From Halorhabdus tiamatea SARL4B (GTDB lineage Archaea > Halobacteriota > Halobacteria > Halobacteriales > Haloarculaceae), in the NCBI RefSeq assembly GCF_000470655.1, contig NC_021921.1, positions 2,108,001 to 2,172,000 of the forward strand: a DNA stretch of 64,000 nt, read 5' to 3'. The notes below the pieces were generated by a model, which searched no databases, was not told where the DNA came from, and worked only from the letters and a program-made list of their open reading frames with translations. Made by a program: the position numbers and the translations under genes. Below, piece after piece: positions 49,896 to 58,545 of the stretch (positions are counted from its first letter, which is position 1; each line of letters begins with the position of its first letter).

Positions 49896-50684
49896 ATGCG
49901 CCGGTTCGACGCCGAGTACCTCACGCACACTCGCCGCGGCATGTGGATGGACTCTCATGGAGCGCTTTCCCCTCTCGATCTGTCGACTCGCGAACGGGTG
50001 CTCGACGTCGGCAGCGGCACGGGGGCGCTCACCAGGGTTCTCCGGGCGGAAGCTGCGGGGGACGTCGTCGCTGTCGATGCGGATCCGAAGCTCCTCGACC
50101 ACGTGGAGGGGCCGACGGTCGTCGGTGACGCGTTCCGACTCCCCTTTCCCGAGGACACCTTCGATCTGGTGATCTGTCAGGCACTCCTGATCAATCTGCC
50201 TGAACCCGTCGACGCCCTTCGGGAGTTCGCCCGTGTCTCCCGGGACGGCGTCGCGGTGATCGAACCGGACAACGGGAGCGTGACGGTCGACTCGACCGTC
50301 GGCGGTGAATCGGCACTCGCTGGTCAAGCCCGCGAGCACTACCTCGCCGGCGTCGACACCGACGTCACGCTCGGGTCGGACGCGGAGTCGATCCTTGCCG
50401 ACGCCGGCCTGGATTCGATCGAGGTCACACGATACGATCACGACCGCACCATCTCGCCCCCGTACGACGAGGCCGACGTCGAATCCGCCCGTCGAAAGGC
50501 CAGCGGTGACGGGCTCGCAACCGATCGTGAGACGATGCTCGACGGCGGGTTGACAGCCGATGGATACGACTCTCTCAGACAGCGCTGGCGGCAAATGGGA
50601 CGGGACGTGATCGAACAGATGGCCGAGCGGACCTACGAGCGGACCGAAACCGTCCCGTTCTACGTCGCGGTGGGACAGGTCTGA
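49896..50684 (+). CDS. Class I SAM-dependent methyltransferase
   Basis: 262 residues. Motif I VLDVGSGTGALTRVL, motif II VVAVDADPKLLDHVE, acidic loop VVGDAFRLPFPEDTFD, then LVICQALLINLPEPVDALRE. It has the Rossmann-type fold of small-molecule methyltransferases (UbiE/COQ5 style). Substrate unknown. Its start lies 60 bp after nfo on the same strand. Confidence 0.85.
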   Translation: MRRFDAEYLTHTRRGMWMDSHGALSPLDLSTRERVLDVGSGTGALTRVLRAEAAGDVVAVDADPKLLDHVEGPTVVGDAFRLPFPEDTFDLVICQALLINLPEPVDALREFARVSRDGVAVIEPDNGSVTVDSTVGGESALAGQAREHYLAGVDTDVTLGSDAESILADAGLDSIEVTRYDHDRTISPPYDEADVESARRKASGDGLATDRETMLDGGLTADGYDSLRQRWRQMGRDVIEQMAERTYERTETVPFYVAVGQV

Positions 50685-50708
50685 GGGCGGACCACAGCTG
50701 TCGCCCAC

Positions 50709-51362
50709 TCAGACGACGTCGCCACGCACGCTGACGCCGTCCTGGCGTTCCCGGTAGGTCTCGACGGCGTCTGCAGCCTCCCGTGCGACGCTCTCTTCGG
50801 CTCCGAGCATCTCGAGTGCGCCCGAAAGCGGCGGGAAGACATACTCACCATCCCGGAGTTTGGTGAACGCGTCACCGGACCGTTCGCCGTCGATCCACAG
50901 GCAGACCCCTCGGGGATCGAGGATGTTTTCGTAGGACTCCCGAGCGAGTGCACCCTCGAGTCGCTGGGTGACGTTGTCCTCGAAGGAGGCGTTACAGACC
51001 TCGAGGTGGATCGGTTCGTCCTCGCCGAAGAGGTGGGCCCCGAGACACTTCTCCGGGGCGACGTGGCCACTCGGGTTCGCCCGCACTGCGTCGGGGTGCT
51101 CGCGCGCCCACTCGGTGCGGACCGTCTCGCCGATCCCCTCGACGCCGAAACGGTCGTTCAGTTCGGCCGCACGTTCGTCGGCCCGGCCGAACAGCAGGTC
51201 CTTCGTGAGATAGACATCGAGGCGCTCGACCGGATCGACGCCGAGCGCGAGATCCCCGTAGACCCAGACTTCCCGGACGGGGACGGGCATCGTCTCGTCC
51301 TCGATCGTCTCAAGCAAGGTTTCGAGACGATCGACGGCCGCCTCGCGGTCGAGTTCCGTCAT
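50709..51362 (-). CDS. Haloarchaeal protein, DUF7095-like
   Basis: 217 residues from the ATG at 51362. VPVREVWVYGDLALGVDPVE followed by RLDVYLTKDLL, then CLGAHLFGEDEPIHLEVCNA, NVTQRLEGALARESYENILD and GVCLWIDGERS match a conserved haloarchaeal family that I recall as DUF7095. Function is not known. The GDLALG...RLDVYL part looks somewhat like the Gly-Ser...Asp-x-Asp signature of nucleotidyltransferases, with Gly-Asp in place of Gly-Ser. Confidence 0.65.
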   Translation of the reverse strand: MTELDREAAVDRLETLLETIEDETMPVPVREVWVYGDLALGVDPVERLDVYLTKDLLFGRADERAAELNDRFGVEGIGETVRTEWAREHPDAVRANPSGHVAPEKCLGAHLFGEDEPIHLEVCNASFEDNVTQRLEGALARESYENILDPRGVCLWIDGERSGDAFTKLRDGEYVFPPLSGALEMLGAEESVAREAADAVETYRERQDGVSVRGDVV

Positions 51363-51438
51363 CAGCGGGGCTACCGCTCGCGGCGCGAAAACGGTTGCCC
51401 CGCGCAGGCTTTTTGCCGACAGTCCACGATTGTGAACC

Positions 51439-52131
51439 ATGCACACGGAGAGTTACGGGACGGGAGCTGACCTCGTGTTCGTCCTCGGGTGGGGGAACAA
51501 GCCCGAACACGAGACCGTCCGCTGGCTGATCGACCGCCTCGTCGAGGCTGGGTATCGCGTCCACGCAATCGAGATCCCGACGACGATCACTGACTTCGAC
51601 GCCGAGTACCGCCAGCCGGTCGCCGAGTACGTCGCGACGCTGTCGTCGTATCGCCTCCTCACCCACAGCACGGGTGGGCTCATCGGCGCGTTCCTCACTG
51701 GGCCGGACACCCGCGTCTACCTCAGTCCATGGTGGGGGATCCACGAGGACCAGGACGGACTCCTCGCGAGGTTGTTCGCCCGTCTCCCGATCGCCCGTCC
51801 GCTCTTCCCGACGGGAATCGACGCCGAGGCCATCGGGACGCTCGCTTCTGGGGACCAACTGGCCGACGGTCCCGACGCCATCGCACCGACGTTTCTCCGG
51901 GAAGTCAGACGTGCTCAGGCGTCGTTACCGCCGTTCCGATCGGATAGCGTCGTCTTCTTCTCTCCCGACGATCGGGTCGTCAGCCCGGCGGCGATACAGG
52001 AACGCGCGCCGGCGGACAATCGGGTCCCATACGACGGCGGGCACGAACTGTTCTCCTCACCGGGACGCGAAGAGTACCTCCCGCTCGTGCTGGTGGCGAT
52101 CGAGTCCGGGGCCGGCGCGTTAGAGCCGTAA
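51439..52131 (+). CDS. Alpha/beta-hydrolase
   Basis: 230 residues. VFVLGWGNKPEHETVRWLID at the start, nucleophile elbow LLTHSTGGLIGAF (Ser), SPDDRVVSP with the acid, and YDGGHELFSSP with the catalytic His: a complete triad in the usual order. No signal peptide, so it is cytosolic. Substrate unknown. Divergent from the DUF7095-like gene, with 76 bp between starts. Confidence 0.8.
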   Translation: MHTESYGTGADLVFVLGWGNKPEHETVRWLIDRLVEAGYRVHAIEIPTTITDFDAEYRQPVAEYVATLSSYRLLTHSTGGLIGAFLTGPDTRVYLSPWWGIHEDQDGLLARLFARLPIARPLFPTGIDAEAIGTLASGDQLADGPDAIAPTFLREVRRAQASLPPFRSDSVVFFSPDDRVVSPAAIQERAPADNRVPYDGGHELFSSPGREEYLPLVLVAIESGAGALEP

Positions 52132-52165
52132 CGGTCAACCGTGCCCCTCCGCTACCCGGGAGCGA

Positions 52166-53125
52166 ATGGATTGCGATAGGTGCGGTGAGGATGCGGTCAT
52201 GCACGCGGCCTACTCCGGGGCCCATCTCTGTGCGACGCACTTTCGCCGCTCGGTCGAGAAACGGATGCGTCGGCGGATCCGCGAGGACGGCCTCGTCCCC
52301 CGTGACGCGACGCCCGAGGACCCGGTGACGTGGCTGATCGGCCTCTCGGGCGGGAAGGATAGCGTCGTGCTCACCCAACTCCTGGCCGAAACCTTCGCCG
52401 AGGACCCACGGATCGAACTCGTCGCCCTTTCTATCCACGAAGGAATCGAGGGGTACCGCGACGAGAGCCTCGACGCCGCCGAGGCGCTCACCGACGACCT
52501 CGCCCTCCGCCACGAGACTGTCAGCTACAGCGAGGAGTTCGGCGTCCGGATGGACGATGTCGTCGAGGACGACCCAGAGAACATGGCGGCCTGTGCCTAT
52601 TGTGGCGTGTTCCGCCGGGACCTTCTCTCGCGGTACGCCGACGAGTACGACGCCGACCTGCTGTTGACCGGCCACAACCTCGACGACGAGGCCGAGACGG
52701 CACTCATGAACTTCTTCGAGGGCGACGTCGACCAGATGGCCAAGCACTTCGACGCCAGTCTCGGACCCATGCCCGAGCGATCGCTGACTGACAAGCACGT
52801 GCCGCGTGCCAAGCCGCTGCGGGACGTTCCGGAGAAGGAGGTCGCGCTATACGCCCGCCTGGCCGACCTGCCGGCACACATCACCGAGTGTCCCCATGCC
52901 GAGGAGGCCTACCGCGGCGAGATCCAGGAGTTGCTCTATTCGATGGAGGAAGCCCATCCAGGGACGCGCCACTCGATCATGGCCGGCTACGAGCAGTTGG
53001 CGCGATATGCGGCCGAACGCGTCGACACTGATGACGGTGCGTACGACGCGTGTGACACCTGCGGTGCGCCGACGTCGGGCGATCGATGTCGGAAGTGCCA
53101 GTTGCTGAGTGCTCTTGCGGCCTGA
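52166..53125 (+). CDS. ncsA: tRNA 2-thiolation protein NcsA (TtcA/Ncs6 family)
   Basis: 319 residues. N-terminal zinc finger (CDRCGEDAVMH, HLCATHFRR), PP-loop LIGLSGGKDSVVL, catalytic CAYCGVFRRDLL, DADLLLTGHNLDDEAETALM, and a C-terminal zinc ribbon CDTCGAPTSGDRCRKC. It adenylates U34 of Lys/Glu/Gln tRNAs and transfers sulfur from a SAMP ubiquitin-like carrier. It converges on ftsZ2; ncsA beside ftsZ2 is, as I recall, a common haloarchaeal arrangement. Confidence 0.9.
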   Translation: MDCDRCGEDAVMHAAYSGAHLCATHFRRSVEKRMRRRIREDGLVPRDATPEDPVTWLIGLSGGKDSVVLTQLLAETFAEDPRIELVALSIHEGIEGYRDESLDAAEALTDDLALRHETVSYSEEFGVRMDDVVEDDPENMAACAYCGVFRRDLLSRYADEYDADLLLTGHNLDDEAETALMNFFEGDVDQMAKHFDASLGPMPERSLTDKHVPRAKPLRDVPEKEVALYARLADLPAHITECPHAEEAYRGEIQELLYSMEEAHPGTRHSIMAGYEQLARYAAERVDTDDGAYDACDTCGAPTSGDRCRKCQLLSALAA

Positions 53126-53148
53126 GAGAGACGGAGAAACGGTTGGAC

Positions 53149-54351
53149 TCAGTCCGTCCGGATGACGTCGAGTCCGTTGTTCTTCTCGACTTCGCTGCGG
53201 CCGCCGTCAGTCTCGCCGAAGTTGCGCTGTCCGGTTCCGATCTCGGTGTCCACGTTCGCGCTCGCGTCGAAGGCCTCCTCGCCTATGTCTTCGCCGTCGA
53301 TCGCCGCGCGGGACTTGTTGGCCTGCTTCTGGGTCGTCGGACCGAGAACCTGTGCGGACTGGACGCCGGTCATGATCGCCATGACCCGCACCTTCCCCTT
53401 GTAGTCGTCCTCGATGCGCGCGCCCCAGATGACGTTGGCGTTGGCCTCCAGACGGTCGGTGATGTTGCTCGCGATGCCCTCTGCCTCGTCGAGGGTGAGA
53501 TCCGGTCCCCCGGTGATGTGGACCAGTCCGCCGCTCGCGCCGCGGTAGTCGACGTCGAGCAGCGGATGGTTCATCGCGTCGCTGACCACCTCTTGGGTCT
53601 TGTTCTTGTCCTGGGTCTCGCCGACGAGCATCACTGCCACGCCACCCTGGTTCATGATCGCGGACATGTCCGCGTAGTCCAGGTTGATCAGGCTGGGCTG
53701 GGTGATCGTCTCGCTGATCCCCTTGACCGTCTCGGCGATGATCTGATCCATCACCGAGAAGGCCTTGCCGATCGGGAGGTTCGGGACGTAATCCAGCAGG
53801 CGGTTGTTGTCGAGGACGATGATCGAGTCGGCCTCGTTGCGGAGGTTTTCGAGCCCCTCCTCGGCCTTGACCGTCCGTGCGCGCTCGACGTTGAACGGCG
53901 TCGAGACCATGCCGACGACGATTGCGCCCTGCTCCTTGGCGATCTTCGAGACGACGGGGGCCGCGCCGGTCCCGGTCCCGCCGCCCATGCCCGCCGTCAC
54001 GAACACGAGATCGGCGTCGCCCAGTACTTCCTTGATCGTGCCCTGGGCCATCTCGGTGGCGCGCTCGCCCATCGAGGGGTCGCCGCCCGCCCCGAGCCCA
54101 TTAGTCAGGGACTTGCCGACGAGGATCTTCGTGTCGGCTTCGATCATCTTGAGGTGTTGTTTGTCGGTGTTCAGCGCGATCGTGTCCGCGCCGTCGACGC
54201 CGATGTTGTAGAGGCGATTGACCGTGTTGTTACCCGCACCGCCACAGCCGACGATCACGATCCGCGGGTCGCCGAACTCGTCACTCTCTGCGTCCATCTC
54301 GCGCTGTTCTTCCTCCTCGTGTTTCAGGGCGGAGTTGACTATATCCTGCAT
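53149..54351 (-). CDS. ftsZ2: Cell-division protein FtsZ2
   Basis: 400 residues. GTP-binding motifs [20 protein letters not shown] (T1) and the tubulin signature [15 protein letters not shown] (T4), synergy loop [17 protein letters not shown] (T7), then the C-terminal domain and a ~50-residue acidic tail. The NNTVNRLYN sequence and the start MQDIV, plus its position behind cdrS, identify the FtsZ2 type, which drives constriction at the division site. Three bases separate it from the cdrS stop, so it is cotranscribed with cdrS. Confidence 0.92.
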   Translation of the reverse strand: MQDIVNSALKHEEEEQREMDAESDEFGDPRIVIVGCGGAGNNTVNRLYNIGVDGADTIALNTDKQHLKMIEADTKILVGKSLTNGLGAGGDPSMGERATEMAQGTIKEVLGDADLVFVTAGMGGGTGTGAAPVVSKIAKEQGAIVVGMVSTPFNVERARTVKAEEGLENLRNEADSIIVLDNNRLLDYVPNLPIGKAFSVMDQIIAETVKGISETITQPSLINLDYADMSAIMNQGGVAVMLVGETQDKNKTQEVVSDAMNHPLLDVDYRGASGGLVHITGGPDLTLDEAEGIASNITDRLEANANVIWGARIEDDYKGKVRVMAIMTGVQSAQVLGPTTQKQANKSRAAIDGEDIGEEAFDASANVDTEIGTGQRNFGETDGGRSEVEKNNGLDVIRTD

Positions 54352-54354
54352 AGT

Positions 54355-54543
54355 CTACACCTTCGCCCACGTCCGGCGCTTGCGCTTCTCGGACGGACGT
54401 TCTTTTGCCGTGTCCTGCTCGGCGAGCATATCTCGGACGGCCGCCCGGATCGCCTCGCTCCGGTTGGGGTACTCCCCCGTTTCGACCATCCGCTCGACCT
54501 CCTCGATCTGTTGCTTCGGAATCCGTAGTGTCACACGCTCCAT
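54355..54543 (-). CDS. cdrS: CdrS, ribbon-helix-helix cell-division regulator
   Basis: 62 residues from the ATG at 54543. [20 protein letters not shown] gives the RHH strand and first helix, [19 protein letters not shown] the second helix, and the tail is basic ([12 protein letters not shown]). CdrS is the published haloarchaeal regulator encoded directly ahead of ftsZ2 and needed for division control. Upstream in-frame sequence is not RHH-like. Its leader of ~125 nt is long for a haloarchaeon and contains repeated GTAAGAC sites. Confidence 0.9.
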   Translation of the reverse strand: MERVTLRIPKQQIEEVERMVETGEYPNRSEAIRAAVRDMLAEQDTAKERPSEKRKRRTWAKV

Positions 54544-54564
54544 GTTTTTATCGTTCCCCTTTGG

Positions 54565-54718
54565 GTAAGACGGGGATGCGGCACGTGTGCCTGTCTTACA
54601 CGATCGAACCGCCAGACGGCGGCCGGTGGCGAGCGAACCGCCACGGTGTAAGACGACCCGTCTTACGCATACCGTACCACAGACTGAATCATTATAAAAG
54701 TTTCCCCGAGTGTAAGAC
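54565..54718 (-). promoter_or_regulatory. cdrS-ftsZ2 control region with five GTAAGAC sites
   Basis: GTAAGAC at 54565-54571, 54648-54654 and 54712-54718; GTCTTAC at 54593-54599 and 54660-54666. The pair 54648/54660 forms an inverted repeat with a 5-bp spacer. On the minus strand CTTTTATAAT (54691-54700) is the TATA box; transcription should start near 54667, so the paired site covers the start and the 54712 site lies just upstream of the TATA box. A repressor or autoregulatory RHH protein (CdrL or CdrS) is the likely reader. Confidence 0.6.
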
Positions 54719-54765
54719 ACTCGGGCGTGAACGCGCGTAAACGCCGTAGAGACGGCGTTTACGCG
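54705..54765 (-). terminator. Double hairpin after cdrL
   Basis: Perfect 14-bp stem 54734-54747 with 54752-54765 (loop AGAG), 3 bp after the cdrL stop codon, and a second perfect 9-bp stem 54705-54713 with 54717-54725 (loop AAG). The first probably ends or stabilises the cdrL mRNA. The second contains one GTAAGAC site and leads into the cdrS promoter. Confidence 0.5.
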
Positions 54766-54768
54766 GGC

Positions 54769-55302
54769 TTACTGATCGAGGACGTCAGCCGCTGCCGTCC
54801 GTCTGCCACAGCTGGGGCAGAACGACCAGTCCGAGCGGAGTTCGTCGCCGCACTCACAGAAGACACGTCGAGCGGTCTTCTCGCCGCAGTTAGGGCAGTA
54901 GACGTGGTCGTCGGCCACTGTCTCGCCACATTGTGAGCACGTTCGCTCGGTGGAACGTTCGGTGACGGCGTCCGTCGGCTCTGTCTCGTCCGACGCTGTC
55001 TTGGATGGCGTCGAGGTGGTTGCGACGGCGTCTTCCAGCGAGATGTTCACGTTGACGTCCTGTGGCTGGGGTCGCCTGCGCTCGCCCAGTCGCTCGGCGA
55101 GTACTGCGTCGACACGTTCCACGATGAGGTCGTCGAGGCTCTCCTCGGCGCTCGTCGGTTCCGGCGTTGATTCGGACGGTTCTCCGTCCGCATCTTCGAG
55201 GTACGTCCGGAGTGCCTCGCGCATGACCTCGCTCTTGGATGCGTCGAACGCTTCCAGTTGCGCGACGAGGTCGTCGTCAGCGCGGAACGTGATCTTGCTC
55301 AT
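54769..55302 (-). CDS. cdrL: CdrL, RHH and zinc-ribbon regulator of cdrS-ftsZ2
   Basis: 177 residues from ATG 55302 (ATG 55314 is also possible). N-terminal RHH domain MSKITFRADDDLVAQLEAFD and SKSEVMREALRTYLEDA; acidic linker with a predicted helix (LDDLIVERVDAVLAERLG); C-terminal double zinc ribbon CSQCGETVADDHVYCPNCGE and CECGDEL...SFCPSCGRR. This layout and its place upstream of cdrS fit CdrL, described as a regulator of the cdrS-ftsZ2 unit. Confidence 0.82.
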   Translation of the reverse strand: MSKITFRADDDLVAQLEAFDASKSEVMREALRTYLEDADGEPSESTPEPTSAEESLDDLIVERVDAVLAERLGERRRPQPQDVNVNISLEDAVATTSTPSKTASDETEPTDAVTERSTERTCSQCGETVADDHVYCPNCGEKTARRVFCECGDELRSDWSFCPSCGRRTAAADVLDQ

Positions 55303-55452
55303 ACGGCCTGTCATACCCGTTGTCAGCCATCCTACTTTAATCTTCGTGAATGTCTGACGCGCGTCATCCCCGTCTGGGCGGGGCTGTCGGGTCTGGGTTT
55401 CGTTCCGAATGGCAACCGTTAAGTCCGACACCCGACCAAGATGTAGGTGCGC

Positions 55453-55526
55453 CCGCCCTTAGCTCAGACTGGTAGAGCAGTCGACTGTAGATCGACTTGT
55501 CCCCCGTTCAAATCGGGGAGGGCGGA
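55453..55526 (+). tRNA. tRNA-Tyr (GTA anticodon)
   Basis: 74-nt cloverleaf without intron. Acceptor CCGCCCT (55453-55459) pairs with AGGGCGG (55519-55525), discriminator A55526; D-arm AGCTCAGACTGGTAGAGC; anticodon stem CGACT/AGTCG-type with loop CTGTAGA (anticodon GTA); T-arm CCCCCGTTCAAATCGGGG. First pair C1-G72 is the archaeal tyrosine identity element. CCA is not encoded. Confidence 0.93.
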
Positions 55527-55657
55527 CTCGTTCTGACGCCGACTACGAACGAAGTGAGCCAGCGGCGTCTATCGAGTTTCCCACGACCCGATTTGAGCCT
55601 GGAAGTCGCAGCCCCGGAACGGCGCGTAGCGCCGCAGGCCCGGAACGTCTCTCATCT

Positions 55658-55680
55658 GTTCAAATCGGGGAGGGCGGACT
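55658..55680 (+). repeat. 23-bp copy of the tRNA-Tyr 3' end
   Basis: Exact duplicate of 55506-55528 (GTTCAAATCGG...GGCGGACT): T-loop, acceptor 3' strand and two bases beyond. It lies 152 bp downstream in the same orientation, as an attachment site pair left by a tRNA-targeting integrase would. The 129 bp between the copies and the ~150 bp after hold no gene; a small hairpin GGCGC-GTA-GCGCC is at 55621-55633. Confidence 0.7.
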
Positions 55681-55833
55681 GCGAGACTCGAACCTCGTGA
55701 GAGTCTCGACTAGCGAGCGGCCCAGCCGCGAGCAGACTTCTTCCGAGCGGAGAGAAGCCTCGGTTTTGTGGAGCGGCGAACATCGTGAGCCCCGAGTGAC
55801 TTCTCGCGACACTCACGGGCGTCGCGTGTGTAT

Positions 55834-56802
55834 TCACCGGCTGTAGGCGTCGAAGGGGTTTTCGTGGACGATCGTCTCGATAGCGGCGTCGTCGACGCTG
55901 GACGCGCGGAGTTTCGGCAGGAATGACTCGACGATGTAGGTATAGGGGTCGATGTCGCCGCCGTCCGGCTCACTCGGGTCGTAGTAGCCCCGGTCCTGGC
56001 TCAACAGAACGCGATCGGTGTACCCGCGCTCGGTCATGTGTGCGACGAGGTCGATGTAGGTCTGGTCGTCCTGGTCGTCACCGCCGATCCAGTCGTACTC
56101 GACGAACGCACCGCGCTCTGCCGCGCGCTCGTGGGAGTCGCGGTCCGCCTCGGCCTGGGCGTGGATCCAGATGAACCGCGACGGGTCGTACCCTTCGGCT
56201 TTGATGATATCGAGTTGCTGGTCGACGACATCGCCGTGCAGCGTGTGGCTGCCGATTACCGCACCCGTCTCGGCGCCGGCCCGCGCCGCGGCCCGGAGGA
56301 TCTTTTCCTCGTCCGGCGAGAGCCCCTCGGGATCGTCGTCGTCAGTGCTCACCTTGATCCAGGCTGCCCGAACGCCGGTGTCGTCGATCCCCTCGGTCAA
56401 CTCCGCGAGCATCCAGTCGGTGAGATCCTCGACGCTCATGTCCCGGGCCCACTGGGGGATGTTCGGTTCCTGGTAGATCCCGGTCGGGACGACGATCGGG
56501 AAGTCCGTCGCTTCAGAGACCGCGAGGTCGATGTCGACGCGTCGTCCGACACCCTCCGGCGTACACTCGACGAGTGCGTCGATCCCGGCGTCTATCGCGC
56601 GTTCGATCTCCGGGCCGATCCGATCGATCACTGCCTCGGCTTGGGCGTCCTTCCAGTTTTCGTCCGCCATCGGACCGAGGTCGACGAAGACGTGTTCGTG
56701 TGCCAATAGCAGGTCGATCTCGTCCCGCTCGAACGTCCCCTGCGTGGTGATGAGGTGTGACACGATAGCTCTCTCGGCGGTAGTCGGGAAGTACGTTTTC
56801 AT
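55834..56802 (-). CDS. Phosphotriesterase-family metal hydrolase
   Basis: 322 residues from the ATG at 56802. TIM-barrel metal ligands in the PTE order: LAHEHVFVDL (His35, His37), RAAWIKVSTD (bridging Lys), GSHTLHG (His), WIHAQAEAD (His) and LLSQDRG (Asp). Such proteins hydrolyse lactones, phosphotriesters or related esters; the natural substrate is probably a lactone or unknown. Monocistronic, just beyond the tRNA attachment-site footprint. Confidence 0.85.
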   Translation of the reverse strand: MKTYFPTTAERAIVSHLITTQGTFERDEIDLLLAHEHVFVDLGPMADENWKDAQAEAVIDRIGPEIERAIDAGIDALVECTPEGVGRRVDIDLAVSEATDFPIVVPTGIYQEPNIPQWARDMSVEDLTDWMLAELTEGIDDTGVRAAWIKVSTDDDDPEGLSPDEEKILRAAARAGAETGAVIGSHTLHGDVVDQQLDIIKAEGYDPSRFIWIHAQAEADRDSHERAAERGAFVEYDWIGGDDQDDQTYIDLVAHMTERGYTDRVLLSQDRGYYDPSEPDGGDIDPYTYIVESFLPKLRASSVDDAAIETIVHENPFDAYSR

Positions 56803-56988
56803 CACTGGGATCGAACTGGTCCATGAAGGGGGTCAATTCAGCGCGTTTCTGTCGCCATCGAGTTTTGCGGCCGTGGCTGTCCGCTTTGACTTCCCTCGGA
56901 GACGATCGACAGACGTGGATACGATCTATCCGGATAAACGATCGCATCGTTTTTTGGTGGCGGGTTGTGGATTCAAAGTGTGGTTCCA

Positions 56989-57144
56989 ATGGGTGTCTTC
57001 AGCAGGGACCGATCGGGGTCGGCGGCGGGAGGGTCACGACCCTACATCTGTCTGTCCTGTGAAACGCGGTTTTCCGTCCAGTACCACGCGTGCCCGGAGT
57101 GTGGGAGTTACGACGTCCGTCACGTGAAGTGGGTCGAGGCCTGA
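56989..57144 (+). CDS. Small zinc-ribbon protein
   Basis: 51 residues. After a short Gly/Ser/Arg start comes YICLSCETRFSVQYHACPEC, then GSYDVRHVKWVEA: four Cys in two CxxC pairs, one compact zinc ribbon. Small proteins of this type are widespread in haloarchaea and mostly uncharacterised. ATG 56989 is the only sensible start. Confidence 0.75.
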   Translation: MGVFSRDRSGSAAGGSRPYICLSCETRFSVQYHACPECGSYDVRHVKWVEA

Positions 57145-57226
57145 AGCGGTCGGGCCGGCCAGTCGTCGAGCGTGGGTGTGGTAGCACCGCGGCCAGGACG
57201 AACCCTCGAAGAGCACGTCGGAGAAC

Positions 57227-57499
57227 ATGACGATGGCCCAGATGGCCCTGCGGTGGATCCTGGGTCACGACGCTGTTTCCACGGTGATTCCTGAAGCGAC
57301 CTCGCCCGAGCACATCCGGGACAACGTTGAAGCCGCGGAGATGGACCCGCTGTCTCATGAGGCCCACGGCGCAGTGCGGGACATTTACGAGGAGTTCGTC
57401 TCCGAGATGTCCACCACCGCTGGTGAGGGGTGGGCAGACTCTGTCGGCAGCTCCGGTCTCGCTGTGGCGTCGTCTGTCCAGCGCGTAAACCGAATTTAG
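57227..57499 (+). pseudogene. Aldo/keto reductase C-terminal remnant
   Basis: MAQMALRWILGHDAVSTVIP, then ATSPEHIRDNVEAAEMDPLS and AVRDIYEEFV are the last ~60 residues of an aldo/keto reductase (the NADPH-binding end). The catalytic Tyr/Lys/His part is absent; upstream sequence is unrelated and only ~80 bp separate it from the zinc-ribbon gene. The last ~30 codons of the frame do not look like AKR. A gene fragment. Confidence 0.65.
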
Positions 57500-57630
57500 G
57501 GATAAATAATCGTGTGGTAGTTGTCCTCATGACCTGTGTGTCCATGCTTGTCCGTTTCATTCGCCGGCGAATGTCGATCACAACACACAGTGCGAAGTGG
57601 TAACGCTCATGCCGCTCCGAACAGAAGGCC

Positions 57631-58545
57631 ATGCCGATGCAGGTAGACCGCCGGACGGTGGGTATCATCGTCGTCGGGGTGCTCGGCGTTCTCGGACTCG
57701 TTCTCTCGGCGGCGACGCTGACTGACCCGGTCGGGGAGGACGTTGACGGTGAATGGGCCGATCCCGGAATCGGCGAGGATCCGGCGGGCGAAATCTTCAG
57801 CGGCTCACTCGATCTGCCGATTCCACCGCTGTATCTCGACGTGCTCTGGACAGTTTTGGCTGTCGGCTCGCTCGTCTTGTTGCTCGGCAGTCTCGCACTC
57901 CTCGATACGGACGAGTTGGTCCGCATTTTGCTACTGCTGGCCGTTTCGGCGATCTTTTTCGTCGGCCAGGTCTGGCTGCTGGACGGGGCTGGAGGGGGCC
58001 GTCTCTTCGATTTCGCGGGAAATCTGTCGGTGGGCAACGAGACAGTGCCCTCGCTTTCGACCGGCGAGTCGGCGTCGCCGGGCGGTGGCGGGGTTTCGCC
58101 GTATCTGCTCGGGGCTGGGGCTCTCGTGGTCGTGGTCACCGCTGGCCTCCTCTACGCGCGGTCAGGTGACGAAGCGGCGATCGACACTCCTGGGGAGGGT
58201 CCAGACGGGAACGCAGGCGAGGCCCGACTCAGCGCGATCGGCCAAGCGGCCGGTCGGGCGGCCGACGCCCTCGACACGACGGATGTCGGGGCGAGCAACG
58301 CCGTCTACGAGGCCTGGGTCGAGATGACGGAGCCACTCGACGTGACGGATCCGGACACGACGACTGCCGGCGAGTTCGCCGACGTCGCGATCGCGGCCGG
58401 GATGGCTCCCGGAGACGTCGAGGAACTCACACAGATCTTCGAGGACGTTCGGTACGGCGACGCACCCGTTTCTCCGGAGCGTGCCGAACGCGCCCGGGCG
58501 GCGCTGCGACATATCGAGGCGACCTACGCGGGTGAGGACCGATGA
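57631..58545 (+). CDS. DUF4129 membrane protein, copy 1
   Basis: 304 residues. Four hydrophobic segments in the first ~175 residues (VGIIVVGVLGVLGLVLSAAT, VLWTVLAVGSLVLLLGSLAL and others), then a cytoplasmic C-terminal DUF4129 domain: NAVYEAWVEMTEPLDV, TTAGEFADVAIAAGMAPGDV, LTQIFEDVRYGDAPVS. DUF4129 proteins occur with MoxR ATPases and DUF58 proteins, probably in assembly of cell-surface or secreted complexes. A second copy is 3.7 kb downstream. It overlaps the DUF58 gene by 4 bp. Confidence 0.8.
   Translation: MPMQVDRRTVGIIVVGVLGVLGLVLSAATLTDPVGEDVDGEWADPGIGEDPAGEIFSGSLDLPIPPLYLDVLWTVLAVGSLVLLLGSLALLDTDELVRILLLLAVSAIFFVGQVWLLDGAGGGRLFDFAGNLSVGNETVPSLSTGESASPGGGGVSPYLLGAGALVVVVTAGLLYARSGDEAAIDTPGEGPDGNAGEARLSAIGQAAGRAADALDTTDVGASNAVYEAWVEMTEPLDVTDPDTTTAGEFADVAIAAGMAPGDVEELTQIFEDVRYGDAPVSPERAERARAALRHIEATYAGEDR

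Noticed and set aside
53086-54528. Long open frame (480 codons) opposite ftsZ2
   Set aside because: Antisense shadow of a strongly conserved gene; such frames are common in high-GC DNA.
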